In this document: piece by piece, positions 53,494 to 61,978 of the stretch
Layout of the letters: each line of letters opens with the position of its first letter
Position numbering within the stretch: position 1 is the first letter of the stretch
From: JACCWP01 sp963801045
Lineage (GTDB): Bacteria; Actinomycetota; Actinomycetes; Propionibacteriales; Nocardioidaceae
Direction of reading: 5' to 3'
Assembly: GCA_963801045.1 (NCBI GenBank)
Contig: CAWDDC010000004.1
Coordinates: 868,001 to 932,000, forward strand
DNA: 64,000 nucleotides
Notes under the pieces: model-generated
What the model saw: the letters and a program-made list of their open reading frames with translations, nothing else
What the model was told of the DNA's origin: nothing
Databases searched by the model: none
Program-made: the position numbers and the translations under genes

Positions 53494-54645
53494 TCAGCAT
53501 TCGTTGAAGACGGGCTGGCCGGCCTCGGAGATGCCCGCCACCGTTACGCAGAGCTGATCGGACTGCCACTCGGGCTCGTCGGCGAAGGTGGCGACGACCT
53601 GATACGTGAACTGCTCGCCCTCGCTCGAGGACGGCGGGACATCCACATAGGTCGCGCTCTCCGGCGGGGGGCTGGTGACGGGTTCACTGTTACGCCACAC
53701 CGTGTAGGTGACCAGATCGTCGGTGGCCGGCGGATCCCAGATGAGCGCCACCGACCCTTCGGACGGGACGGCGTCGTTGAGGCGCAGGTTCTCCGTCTCT
53801 GTGGGCTCCCCGCCGCCCGGGTCGCCGCCGCTGGTCGATCCGTTCTCGGACAACGTACGGAAGATGACGGCGCCCGGGTTGTCGTCGCCGATCAGCGGCT
53901 TGGTCACCTTGTCGGGGGCGGCGGCGAAGCCCACGATCGTGATGACGAGGGCGAGTGCGCTGAGGGCGCAGATCGCACCGAGCCGCACGCGGCCGCGCTC
54001 ACCGGCCTTCCGGGTGGTGAACGTGGCGCTCAGGAGGGGACCGAGGACCGCGCCCGCCAGTCCGCCCCACGGACCGAGCTCGATCTTCGTCGTCAGGACC
54101 ATTCCCACGATCGAACCGAGGATCGCGAGCCCGAGAGCGCCCGCCGAGAAGCCGTTCGAGGTGGCGACCTGCTGCGCCAGCGAGCCTGCCGGCGCCGAGC
54201 CGGCCGGCGGTCCGGCTGGCGCCGTGCGCTCCGGCGTCGCCGACGGATCCCGTGGCGGGGGCAGTGGCTGCGGTGACCAGCTCCTGGGCAGTGCGACCGC
54301 GAGCTCGGCGTCAGCGATCCGGATGCGGTCTCCGTGGCCGATCCACGCGGGACTGGTCAGCCGGTCGCCGTTGAGCCAGGTGCCGTTGAGGGAGCCGAGG
54401 TCCGACAGCTCGATGCCACCGTCCCGCGGGCGGATCGAGGCGTGACGGTGGCTCACCTGAGAGCTGGACAGACGCAGGTCGCAGTGACGATCTCGGCCGA
54501 TCAGGACGAGCGCGTCATGGACCTGCACGACGTGGCCGGAGTCGACCTCCGGTTGCAGCACGGTGATGATCGCGGCGACGGGTCTGCTGCCGGCTGCGTG
54601 CGCGGGCAGGTCTGGTGTTCTCGCCGATCGACGGACGTCAGCCAT
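53494..54645 (-). CDS. FHA-domain membrane protein with fibronectin-III-like C-terminus
   Basis: 383 residues. The N-terminal FHA domain (about 25-115) reads VLIGRDRHCDLRLSSSQVSHRHASI and LSDLGSLNGTWLNGDRL, with the phosphothreonine-binding Arg, Ser-His and Asn. A Pro-rich linker leads to three hydrophobic helices (SAGALGLAILGSIVGMVL, WGGLAGAVLGPLLSAT, AICALSALALVITIVGFAA). An extracytoplasmic C-terminal part (AVPSEGSVALIWDPPATDDLVTYTVWRNSEPV) resembles a fibronectin type III domain. This suggests a link between Ser/Thr kinase signalling and the envelope. Ligand unknown. ATG chosen (MADVRRS). Confidence 0.82.
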   Translation of the reverse strand: MADVRRSARTPDLPAHAAGSRPVAAIITVLQPEVDSGHVVQVHDALVLIGRDRHCDLRLSSSQVSHRHASIRPRDGGIELSDLGSLNGTWLNGDRLTSPAWIGHGDRIRIADAELAVALPRSWSPQPLPPPRDPSATPERTAPAGPPAGSAPAGSLAQQVATSNGFSAGALGLAILGSIVGMVLTTKIELGPWGGLAGAVLGPLLSATFTTRKAGERGRVRLGAICALSALALVITIVGFAAAPDKVTKPLIGDDNPGAVIFRTLSENGSTSGGDPGGGEPTETENLRLNDAVPSEGSVALIWDPPATDDLVTYTVWRNSEPVTSPPPESATYVDVPPSSSEGEQFTYQVVATFADEPEWQSDQLCVTVAGISEAGQPVFNEC

Positions 54646-54736
54646 GGTGAGCCATCCCCGAGGGCCGGGCAGCGACCCTTTCCTCTTGGGTAGCACACGT
54701 CGAGTCGCAATGTTGATTCTTTTGCAGACTGTTGCG

Positions 54737-55105
54737 TCAGCCGGCGCGCGGGGCGAACGGCCACTCCTCGAAGCGCGAGCAGCGGCCGTCGGCGTCGAGC
54801 ACCACGATCCACAGGTCCCGGTACTCGCGGTCGACCGGGTCGCCGTAGCGCACCTCCACCCGCACGACGCCGGTGTCACCGTCGACGGCAACCGTCTCGC
54901 GGGTCATCGTGAAGACCTCGTCCGGTCCCTCGCGCTCCTCGTCCCAGAACTCCCCGATGGCGGCCAGCCCACGCCGCAGTTCGTCGTACGGGCCGGGGGA
55001 GTAGCTCGCCTCCTCGGTGAAGAGGTCCCGCAGCGACTCCGTACCGGCTGTGCGCCAGGCGCGCTCGTAGCGGTCGAGCCAGTGGTCCAACGCCGTGCGG
55101 TCCAT
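54737..55105 (-). CDS. SnoaL/NTF2-like small protein
   Basis: 122 residues: ALDHWLDRYERAWRTAGTESLRDLFTEEASYSPGPYDELRRGLAAIGEFWDEEREGPDEVFTMTRETVAVDGDTGVVRVEVRYGDPVDREYRDLWIVVLDADGRCSRFEEWPF reads as a complete NTF2-like cone fold. Catalytic or ligand-binding role unknown. It is divergent from the AarF-like gene with a 42-nt gap. The start is the ATG giving MDRTALDH. Confidence 0.87.
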   Translation of the reverse strand: MDRTALDHWLDRYERAWRTAGTESLRDLFTEEASYSPGPYDELRRGLAAIGEFWDEEREGPDEVFTMTRETVAVDGDTGVVRVEVRYGDPVDREYRDLWIVVLDADGRCSRFEEWPFAPRAG

Positions 55106-55147
55106 GGCGCGACGGTAGTGCGCGGCACAACCCGGACAAGGGGCACA

Positions 55148-57133
55148 ATGGCGACCATGGAGGGGGAGGCGTTGCTGGGCAACGTGCTGGTGGTCCCGAC
55201 CCTGCTGCTGATGGTGCTCGCGTTCGGCGCGGTGATCCGGCGGTTGCTCGGGGTGCGAGTCAGCGCCGTCCGGACCCTGCTGGCCGCCGTGTTCGCGCTG
55301 CTGATCGCCGGACCGATGCTGACGGAGTGGCTGCCGGAGCCGGAGAAGGCCTCGACCGGCACGGCTCTGCTCTTCCTGCTGCTCGCGGTCTGTGTCGCCA
55401 GCCTGCTGGCCATGGTCGTGCTGGTCGTGGCCGAGGTGATCGTGCCCGACGGGTCGCTGCCCGGGCCGATCGAGCTGTGGCGCAGCTGGCGGTCGCGACT
55501 GGCCCGCACCCGCCGCTACGCGCAGATCCTGCGGATCGCCCTGCGGCACGGTCTCGGTCGCTTCCTGCGCGGGCAGCGGCACGCCGGGCTCGAGTCGTCG
55601 GCGTCGCGGCGCCAGCTCGCCCGCTCGGTACGACGCGCGCTGGACGAGGGCGGCGTCACGTTCGTCAAGCTCGGCCAGCAGCTGTCCACCCGGCGAGACC
55701 TCGTGCCGCCCGAGTTCGTGGCAGAGCTCGCCCAGCTGCAGGACCAGGTGGCGCCCGTGCACTGGGAGGTCGTCGCCCCGGTGCTGTCGGCCGAGCTCGG
55801 CGGGCCGGCCGACGACGTGTTCGCGTCGATCGACCGGGAGCCGGTCGCGGCGGCCTCGGTCGCCCAGGTGCACGCGGGGCGGCTGCCCGACGGCGCCGAC
55901 GTCGTGGTCAAGGTGCAGCGTCCCGGCGTGGCACAGGTCGTCGACCGTGACCTCGACATCCTGCTCCGGCTGGCCCGCACGTTGGAGGAGCGGACCGACT
56001 GGGGTCGTGCGCTCGGCCTGCGCACCCTGGCGGGCGGGTTCGCCGAGGCGTTGCGCGAGGAGCTCGACTTCACCATCGAGCGGGACAACATGCGCACCGT
56101 GGCGGCGGCGTCGCAGCGCTCGTGCGACGTGCTGGTGCCGACCCCGCACGCCGACCTGTGCACCGCCCGCGTTCTGGTCATGGACCGGCTGGTCGGTACG
56201 CCGCTCGGCGCGGCCGAGCCGGTGCTGGACCGGCTCGGCCCCGAACGTCGGCGTGAGCTCGCGACCGAGCTGCTCGAGACGGTCCTCGACCAGGTGCTGG
56301 TGCACGGGTTGTTCCACGTCGACGTCCACCCGGGCAACGTTCTGGTCCGCGACGACGGGACGCTGGGTCTGCTCGACTTCGGCTCCGTCGGCCGGCTCGA
56401 CGGCACCACCCGTTCCGCGATCGGGCGGCTGATGGCCGCGTTGGGGCGCGCCGACTCGGTCGGGGCGACCGACGCCCTCCTCGAGCTGGTCGACCGGCCC
56501 GACGAGGTCGACGAGCGGGCGCTGGAGCGTGCGGTCGGGGCACTGATCGTGCGGTACGCGTCGCCGGGGTCCACCACGGGCGCGGCCGCGTTCAGCGCGC
56601 TGTTCCGGCTCGTCACGTCGCACCGGCTCGGCGTCCCGCCCCAGGTCGCGGCGGTGTTCCGCACCTTCGCCACGCTCGAGGGCACGCTCACCGCGCTCGA
56701 CCCGGACTTCGACCTGGTCGGCCGGTCCCGCGAGATCGCCGCCGGCCGGGTGACGGAACAGCTGAAGCCGCAGCACGTGCGGCAGTCGCTCGAGGACGAG
56801 CTGGCCTCGTTGCTGCCGCTGTTGCGCCGGCTGCCGCGCCGGGTCGACCGGATCGCGGACGCGGTGGAGCACGGCCGGCTCGGGGTGAACGTGCGGCTGT
56901 TCGCCGACGGCCGGGACCGTCAGCTGGTGACCGGCCTGCTGCACCAGGTGCTGCTGGCCGGGCTGGGCGCGGCGGCGGGCCTGATGGCCGTGCTCCTGCT
57001 CGGCACCGAGGGCGGTCCCCAGTTCACCGAGCGGGTCGAGCTGTTCGCGGTGCTGGGCTACGGCCTGCTGATCGTGGGCGTGGTGCTGGTCCTGCGGGTG
57101 CTGGTGATCATCTTCCGCCGCCCACCTACCTGA
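55148..57133 (+). CDS. AarF/UbiB (ABC1) atypical kinase with membrane helices
   Basis: 661 residues. Two or three hydrophobic helices at the N-terminus (VLVVPTLLLMVLAFGAVI, TLLAAVFALLIAGPML, LLFLLLAVCVASLLAMVVLVVAEVIV) are followed by the UbiB-like kinase: the KxGQ motif in GVTFVKLGQQLSTRRDLVPPEF, the Ala-rich loop EPVAAASVAQVHAG, ELDFTIERDN, the catalytic loop VLVHGLFHVDVHPGNVLV and the DFG-like LLDFGSVGRL. Two more helices near the C-terminus. The family supports isoprenoid quinone metabolism. ATG with AAGGGG upstream. Convergent with the next gene, 2 nt apart. Confidence 0.92.
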   Translation: MATMEGEALLGNVLVVPTLLLMVLAFGAVIRRLLGVRVSAVRTLLAAVFALLIAGPMLTEWLPEPEKASTGTALLFLLLAVCVASLLAMVVLVVAEVIVPDGSLPGPIELWRSWRSRLARTRRYAQILRIALRHGLGRFLRGQRHAGLESSASRRQLARSVRRALDEGGVTFVKLGQQLSTRRDLVPPEFVAELAQLQDQVAPVHWEVVAPVLSAELGGPADDVFASIDREPVAAASVAQVHAGRLPDGADVVVKVQRPGVAQVVDRDLDILLRLARTLEERTDWGRALGLRTLAGGFAEALREELDFTIERDNMRTVAAASQRSCDVLVPTPHADLCTARVLVMDRLVGTPLGAAEPVLDRLGPERRRELATELLETVLDQVLVHGLFHVDVHPGNVLVRDDGTLGLLDFGSVGRLDGTTRSAIGRLMAALGRADSVGATDALLELVDRPDEVDERALERAVGALIVRYASPGSTTGAAAFSALFRLVTSHRLGVPPQVAAVFRTFATLEGTLTALDPDFDLVGRSREIAAGRVTEQLKPQHVRQSLEDELASLLPLLRRLPRRVDRIADAVEHGRLGVNVRLFADGRDRQLVTGLLHQVLLAGLGAAAGLMAVLLLGTEGGPQFTERVELFAVLGYGLLIVGVVLVLRVLVIIFRRPPT

Positions 57134-57135
57134 CC

Positions 57136-58404
57136 TCACTGCCGCGCGTCGTCGATGCTGCGCAGACCGGGCACGGCCGAGCACCCGACCCACACCGTCG
57201 CCAGCGCCACGCCGCCCGCGCCGATGACCATGGCGATCTGGGCGCCCGCGTGGGCGGCGACCAGTCCGCCGGCCGCGGCACCCAGCGGGATGGCGCCCCA
57301 CGAGATGAGCCGGTAGGCGGCGTTGACCCGGCCACGGACGTAGTCGGGCAGCGCGGTCTGTCGAAGGCTGACGGCGTGCACGTTGGCGATGCCGATCCCG
57401 ACGCCCATCACCACGAAGATCGCGCACAGCAGCGGGACGGCCGCGTCGCCCGCCACCCCGAGCAGCAGCACCCCGAGCGGAGCGCTGTTGCCGAGGATCA
57501 GGGTGGTCAGCAGAACCGGCCCGTACCCGAGGCGTCGTGTCACCCGGGACCCGAACCATGCGCCGACGAACGAGCCCACGCCGCCAGCGGTGAACACCAG
57601 CCCGATCGCTGCCGGACCCATGCCCAGCTCGCGGACCCCGTAGACCAGCAGGCCCAGGATGAACATCTCGTTGAACACGTTGAACGTCGTGGCCTCGCCC
57701 AGCAGCGCCCGTACGTAGCGGTTGCGCAACGCCAGGCTGAGCCCCTCGGTGACCTCGCGCCGGGCCGACTGCGGGGGTACGGGTAGGGACACCTGGACCG
57801 GAGCCCCGACCTGGATGCGGCGCAGGCTCAGCGCCGAGCCGAGGAACGCGAGCGCGTTGACGGCCACGGCGACGGGCGCCGTGAGTGCCTGGATGAGCAG
57901 CCCGCCGAGGCCGCGTCCGCCGATCTCGTTGGCCGACTGGCTGGCGGCGATCTTGCCGTTGGCGTCGACGAGCTGGTCGGTACGCACCAGATCGGGCAGC
58001 AGGCTGAAGTCCGCGATCTGGTAGAGCACGGTGAGGATCCCGGCGGCGAACACCACCACGTACAGCAGCTCGATCTTCGCGACGCCGGCCCACACGGCGA
58101 GCGGGATCGTGGCGACCAGGGCGAACCGGCCGACGTCGGCCCCGATCATCAGCGACAGCCGCTGCCCGCGGCACCGGTCGACCAGCACCCCCAGGGGCAG
58201 CGCCGCGAGCAGGAACGGCAGGAACTGCGCGACCCGGAGCGTCCCGACCTCACCGGCGCTCGCGGACAGGGTGAGCAGGGCGAGCAGCGGCAGCGCCAGC
58301 TCAGCCACCTCGGAGCCGAACGACGAGACCGTCGAGGCGGCCCACAGCCGGCGGAAGTTGCGGTTCGACCAGGCGGTGGGGCGCTCGGTCATAACCTGTG
58401 TCAT
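57136..58404 (-). CDS. MFS transporter
   Basis: 422 residues with about 12 transmembrane helices, resembling the enterobactin exporter EntS/MFS_3 branch: FRRLWAASTVSSFGSEVAELALPLLALLTL, QLVDANGKIAASQSANEIGGRGLGGLLIQ, and LPDYVRGRVNAAYRLISWGAIPLGAAAGG. It is divergent from a CGNR-type gene with a short 55-bp gap containing an inverted repeat, which suggests regulation by that protein. Start ATG at MTQVMTERP; MTERP twelve bases later is possible. Substrate unknown. Confidence 0.9.
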   Translation of the reverse strand: MTQVMTERPTAWSNRNFRRLWAASTVSSFGSEVAELALPLLALLTLSASAGEVGTLRVAQFLPFLLAALPLGVLVDRCRGQRLSLMIGADVGRFALVATIPLAVWAGVAKIELLYVVVFAAGILTVLYQIADFSLLPDLVRTDQLVDANGKIAASQSANEIGGRGLGGLLIQALTAPVAVAVNALAFLGSALSLRRIQVGAPVQVSLPVPPQSARREVTEGLSLALRNRYVRALLGEATTFNVFNEMFILGLLVYGVRELGMGPAAIGLVFTAGGVGSFVGAWFGSRVTRRLGYGPVLLTTLILGNSAPLGVLLLGVAGDAAVPLLCAIFVVMGVGIGIANVHAVSLRQTALPDYVRGRVNAAYRLISWGAIPLGAAAGGLVAAHAGAQIAMVIGAGGVALATVWVGCSAVPGLRSIDDARQ

Positions 58405-58413
58405 ACCGATAAA

Positions 58414-58427
58414 GGTTATGAGTAACC
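58414..58427. promoter_or_regulatory. Candidate operator between MFS and CGNR genes
   Basis: GGTTATGAGTAACC (arms GGTTA/TAACC), with a third half-site CATAACC at 58390-58396 inside the MFS start region. A TAGGAT -10-like hexamer at 58447-58452 ends 7 nt before the CGNR start codon, so a leaderless transcript is possible. The repeat would lie upstream of that promoter. Confidence 0.5.
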
Positions 58428-58459
58428 CATGAAATGCGCAAGGGGGTTAGGATGTCGAC

Positions 58460-59017
58460 ATGACGTCTCGGAGTACCGCCGCGCCCGGTCGGCTGGAGAC
58501 CGTGCGCAGCCTGGTCAACACCTGGGACGTGGAGGCCGGTGTCGACCGGCTGTCGAGCACCCAGGGTCTCGACGGCTGGCTCGAGCAGGCGTCCCTCGCG
58601 GCCGGAGACGCCGGCTGCGGTCCGGCCGAGGTGGAGCGCGCCATCGCTCTGCGCGAGGCGCTGCGGTCGGCGCTCGCCGCCAACCACGCCGGCGCTCCCG
58701 TGCCGACCGACGCCGTTGCCGTGCTCAACGACGCCGCCGGGCGGGCCGATCTCTCGCTGGCGCTCACGCCCGACTCGGGTTGGGTTGCCCGGCCCCGGGC
58801 CGAGGGGTTCGACGGCGCGGTCGGTGCGCTGCTGGTGACCGTTGCCGACGCGATGGCGGCTGGGACCTGGTCGCGGCTCAAGGTGTGCGCCAACGACACC
58901 TGCCGCTGGGCCTTCTACGACCAGTCGCGGGCCCGGTCGGGCCGCTGGTGCTCCATGCAGGTCTGCGGCAACCGGGCCAAGCAGCAGGCCTGGCGGGCGC
59001 GCCACGACGCGCCGTGA
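58460..59017 (+). CDS. CGNR zinc-finger (ABATE domain) regulator
   Basis: 185 residues. The N-terminal ABATE domain (LETVRSLVNTWDVEAGVDRLSS through ALREALRSALAANHAG) is followed by the C-terminal CGNR finger: KVCANDTCRWAFYDQSRARSGRW then CSMQVCGNRAKQQAWRAR, with the four cysteines in place. These proteins are presumed DNA-binding regulators that often sit next to transporters. The divergent MFS gene is the likely target. No clear RBS; a leaderless start is possible. Confidence 0.9.
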   Translation: MTSRSTAAPGRLETVRSLVNTWDVEAGVDRLSSTQGLDGWLEQASLAAGDAGCGPAEVERAIALREALRSALAANHAGAPVPTDAVAVLNDAAGRADLSLALTPDSGWVARPRAEGFDGAVGALLVTVADAMAAGTWSRLKVCANDTCRWAFYDQSRARSGRWCSMQVCGNRAKQQAWRARHDAP

Positions 59018-59132
59018 AAGTCGCACAAACGGCCATGCTCGGGCTCCGGTCGGGGGGCATCGGAGCCTGAAACCCGCTGTTGGCGGCCCGCATCCGGCAC
59101 GCTGGTGATCTTGCGTGGAGAGGTGAGGCCTG

Positions 59133-60749
59133 ATGATGTCTGCGGACACGCTGCAGGCGCACCCCCATCCGGACGATGCGGACGGTGCCACGCCCGACCG
59201 CGCCCAGGCGCGGCTCGAGGCGCACCGGCTCGTCCAGCGTGTCCAGGTGAGCGACTGCGCCGCCGAGGTGGCCGAGCGCATCGCGACGGCGGAGTCCCAC
59301 GGATGGTCCGAGGTCGTACGGGTGCTGCTCTACGTCGACCTCGTGCACGCCTGGACCGTCAACCGCGCGGACTATGACGTCACCATCCAGCGCCTGCAGG
59401 ACCGGGCCGAGTCCGACGGCGACGCCGTGCTTCTGGCGGCCGCGCTGGCGAGCCGCGCCGAGTACCGCTTCGCCTTCGCCTCCGCCTCGGTCCGCGAGCA
59501 GGCCAACCGCGACCTTGCCCGCGCCGTCGCCATGCTCGAGATCGCCGAGGGTGGCGCGCTGGAGCGGGGCAGCGCGTACACCGACTGCGGGCTGGCGTAC
59601 GGCCAGCGTGAGCTGTGGGAGCTCGAGGAGGAGATGTACGCGCGCGCCGCCACGCTGCTGCCCGACTGCGAGGAACCACTGCTCGACCGCGCACTCGCCC
59701 TCAACCGGCTGGTGTGCAACGTGCACGAGGCCTGCTGCCTGCGCGAGATGGGTGAGAACGACGCTCTGCAACGGATGCGCAGCCGGGTGGCCGACACCGT
59801 CGGCACCCGCTCCGAGGGGTCCGCGGACGTGTTCGGGGTGGAGGTGCGGGTGGCCCGGCACCTGCTGGCCCGACTCGTCGGCGAGCAGCCGGCCGAGGAC
59901 TCGGTGGAGCTCGACCAGGCGCTCACCAATGCCGGACACCCGTACGAGCGGCCAGAGCACGGCATGCTCCGGCTGGCGGACGCGCTGGAGGCAGCCGAGC
60001 AGCGCAACTGGAACGAGGTCGCGACCCAGACCTCGACCGCGATGCTGCTGTTCGAGGACGACATCGGTGCACCGATCATCGCCATGACGCTGCGGCTCGC
60101 GACCCGGGCAGAGGTCGGCAAGGGGTCCGCGGCGGCCGTGCCGGCGATGGCCTACGGCGACTGGAGCGCACGCCGGCGCTGGGACGCCCGGCTGCAGCTG
60201 CTGGCCGCTGCCCGCGCGAGCCTCGAGGCCGAGCAGCTGCGGGTCGAGCGGGACGTACACGTGCACCAGGCCCACATCGACGAGCTGACCGGGCTGGCCA
60301 ACCGACGTGGCTACACCCGGCACGCGGAGCAGCTGCGGGCCCAGGACGGCTCCCAGTCGATGGCGGTCCTCGTGGTCGACATCGACGCGTTCAAGGGGGT
60401 CAACGACTCATTCGGGCACCACGTCGGTGACGCGGTGCTCATCCAGGTGGCCGGGGTGCTGTCCAGCGGGATCCGCCCGACCGATCTGGTGGCCCGGTTG
60501 GGCGGCGACGAGTTCGTCGTCCTCCTCGCGGGCCTCGACGCCGAGGCGGCGAGGCGGCGAGCCGCCGACATGATGGACCGGCTCCGGCTGGTCGAGTGGC
60601 GCGAGCTGGCACCCGACCTCGACGTCAGCATCAGCATCGGCGTCGCCGCCGGTCAGGGAAACGACCCGCAGCCCTACCTGGTGCGCGCCGACGCGGCGCT
60701 GTACCGGTCCAAGGGCAGCGGTGGCGGCGGCATCACCCTCGCCGACTGA
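59133..60749 (+). CDS. TPR-like protein with C-terminal GGDEF domain (diguanylate cyclase)
   Basis: 538 residues without membrane helices. The N-terminal about 330 residues are helical, TPR-like repeats (AALASRAEYRFAFASASVREQANRDLARAVAML, LADALEAAEQRNWNEVATQTSTAML). A short coiled linker leads to a GGDEF domain: HIDELTGLANRRGYTRHAEQL, VDIDAFKGVNDSFGHHVGDAVLIQVA, intact RLGGDEFVVLLAG. Likely a soluble diguanylate cyclase that makes c-di-GMP. The gene ends 4 nt from the convergent MFS gene. Confidence 0.9.
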   Translation: MMSADTLQAHPHPDDADGATPDRAQARLEAHRLVQRVQVSDCAAEVAERIATAESHGWSEVVRVLLYVDLVHAWTVNRADYDVTIQRLQDRAESDGDAVLLAAALASRAEYRFAFASASVREQANRDLARAVAMLEIAEGGALERGSAYTDCGLAYGQRELWELEEEMYARAATLLPDCEEPLLDRALALNRLVCNVHEACCLREMGENDALQRMRSRVADTVGTRSEGSADVFGVEVRVARHLLARLVGEQPAEDSVELDQALTNAGHPYERPEHGMLRLADALEAAEQRNWNEVATQTSTAMLLFEDDIGAPIIAMTLRLATRAEVGKGSAAAVPAMAYGDWSARRRWDARLQLLAAARASLEAEQLRVERDVHVHQAHIDELTGLANRRGYTRHAEQLRAQDGSQSMAVLVVDIDAFKGVNDSFGHHVGDAVLIQVAGVLSSGIRPTDLVARLGGDEFVVLLAGLDAEAARRRAADMMDRLRLVEWRELAPDLDVSISIGVAAGQGNDPQPYLVRADAALYRSKGSGGGGITLAD

Positions 60750-60756
60750 CGCGTCA
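60745..60756. terminator. Palindrome spanning two convergent stop codons
   Basis: CTGACGCGTCAG is self-complementary and contains both the TGA stop of the GGDEF gene and the stop of the convergent MFS gene. The flanking GCCGA/GTCGGC bases may extend the stem. It is a weak bidirectional terminator candidate. Confidence 0.35.
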
Positions 60757-61950
60757 GGCGTCGGCCGCGTCCACGACGGTACGCATCCGGCTCGGCGCCG
60801 CGAGGCTCACCAGGTAGGCCACGGCCGCCAGACCCACGGCCGCCAGCATGGCGTACCGGGCCCCGGCAGCCTCGACGGTGAGGCCGCTGACCGCGTTGCC
60901 CAAGGCGGTGCCCGCCTGTGAGGCCGACAGCAGCCAGGTGAATGCCTCGGCCACGTGGCCGGCCGGCGCCAGGGCTCCGACCACGGTGAACTGCACCACG
61001 CTCGTCGGGGCGATGGCCCAGCCGGCGACGAAAAGCGTGGCCGCCAGTGCAGTGGGCCCCGGCGCGGCCAGGGAGGGTACGAAGCCGATCGCGAGGGCAC
61101 CCAGCCAGAAGCGGTACTGGGACGTGAGCGAGTGATGCACGGCCCGGCGCCCGTACCAGAGGCCGCCGGCGATGCTGCCCAGCCCCAGCACACCGAGGAG
61201 CAGGCCACTCAGGTCGCCGACGCCGTGGTCGGTCGCGAATGCGGTGACGGCGACCTCCAGGGCGCCGACGGCGGCGGCAGCGACGACGACCACGACCAGC
61301 ACGAGTGCCATGCCCGGCGCGGCGCGTGCTCCCCACCACCCGGCGCTGTCGTCGGTACGCGGCCAGCCGCGCACGGCTGGCGCAGAGGCGACCAGCAGGG
61401 TGCCGACCAGTGTGAGCCCGGCGATCGTGTGCACGGCAGCCGGCGGCGACATCAGCACGACCAGCAGCGTCACCAGCGGTGGGCCGACGCCGTAGTAGAT
61501 GACCTGGAGCACGACCGCGTCGAGCGCGAAGGCAGCGCGCCTGAGCTCGGCGGTCGGCAACCGCTGCCACAGCACCCGCACGGCGGGTCCCACCGGCGGC
61601 AGCAGCACGCCGACCGCGGCAGCAGTGAGCAGCAGCGGGCCGGTGCCACCGGTCTCCGTCGCCACCACGAGAGCGACCAGTGCGACCGGCTGCAGCAGCC
61701 CGGTCACCACCAGCACCGGAGTGGCGCCCAGCCGATCGACCGCGCGACCGCGCAGCGGGCTCGTCACGCCGCTGGCCAGCGCGAAGCAGGCCGTCACCGC
61801 ACCAGCCAGCCCGAACGAACCGTGCTGTTGGTGCACGAGCAGCAGCAGGGCAAGTGTCGTCATTCCCAGCGGGAGCCGTGCCAACACTGACGGCACAGCG
61901 ACCCGTACGACGCCTGGTCCGGCCAGCAACGCCCCGTATCGCGTGGTCAC
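60754..61950 (-). CDS. MFS transporter
   Basis: 398 residues with 12 hydrophobic helices: VAVPSVLARLPLGMTTLALLLLVHQQHGSFGLAGAVTACFALASGVTSPLRGRAVDRLG at the N-terminus and AFTWLLSASQAGTALGNAVSGLTVEAAGARYAMLAAVGLAAVAYLVSL at the C-terminus. It resembles the sugar-efflux or YcaD-like group of MFS permeases. Substrate unknown. GTG start. It lies between two c-di-GMP genes but no functional link is evident. Confidence 0.88.
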   Translation of the reverse strand: MTTRYGALLAGPGVVRVAVPSVLARLPLGMTTLALLLLVHQQHGSFGLAGAVTACFALASGVTSPLRGRAVDRLGATPVLVVTGLLQPVALVALVVATETGGTGPLLLTAAAVGVLLPPVGPAVRVLWQRLPTAELRRAAFALDAVVLQVIYYGVGPPLVTLLVVLMSPPAAVHTIAGLTLVGTLLVASAPAVRGWPRTDDSAGWWGARAAPGMALVLVVVVVAAAAVGALEVAVTAFATDHGVGDLSGLLLGVLGLGSIAGGLWYGRRAVHHSLTSQYRFWLGALAIGFVPSLAAPGPTALAATLFVAGWAIAPTSVVQFTVVGALAPAGHVAEAFTWLLSASQAGTALGNAVSGLTVEAAGARYAMLAAVGLAAVAYLVSLAAPSRMRTVVDAADA

Positions 61951-61978
61951 GTCCCCAGCCTGCCCGTGGCGCGGGTGA

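Noticed and set aside
54737..58174. A very long open frame on the minus strand opposite the AarF/UbiB kinase gene
   Set aside because: It is the high-GC mirror of a well-conserved plus-strand gene; its translation is low-complexity and has no domain, except the last 122 residues, which are the real SnoaL-like gene.
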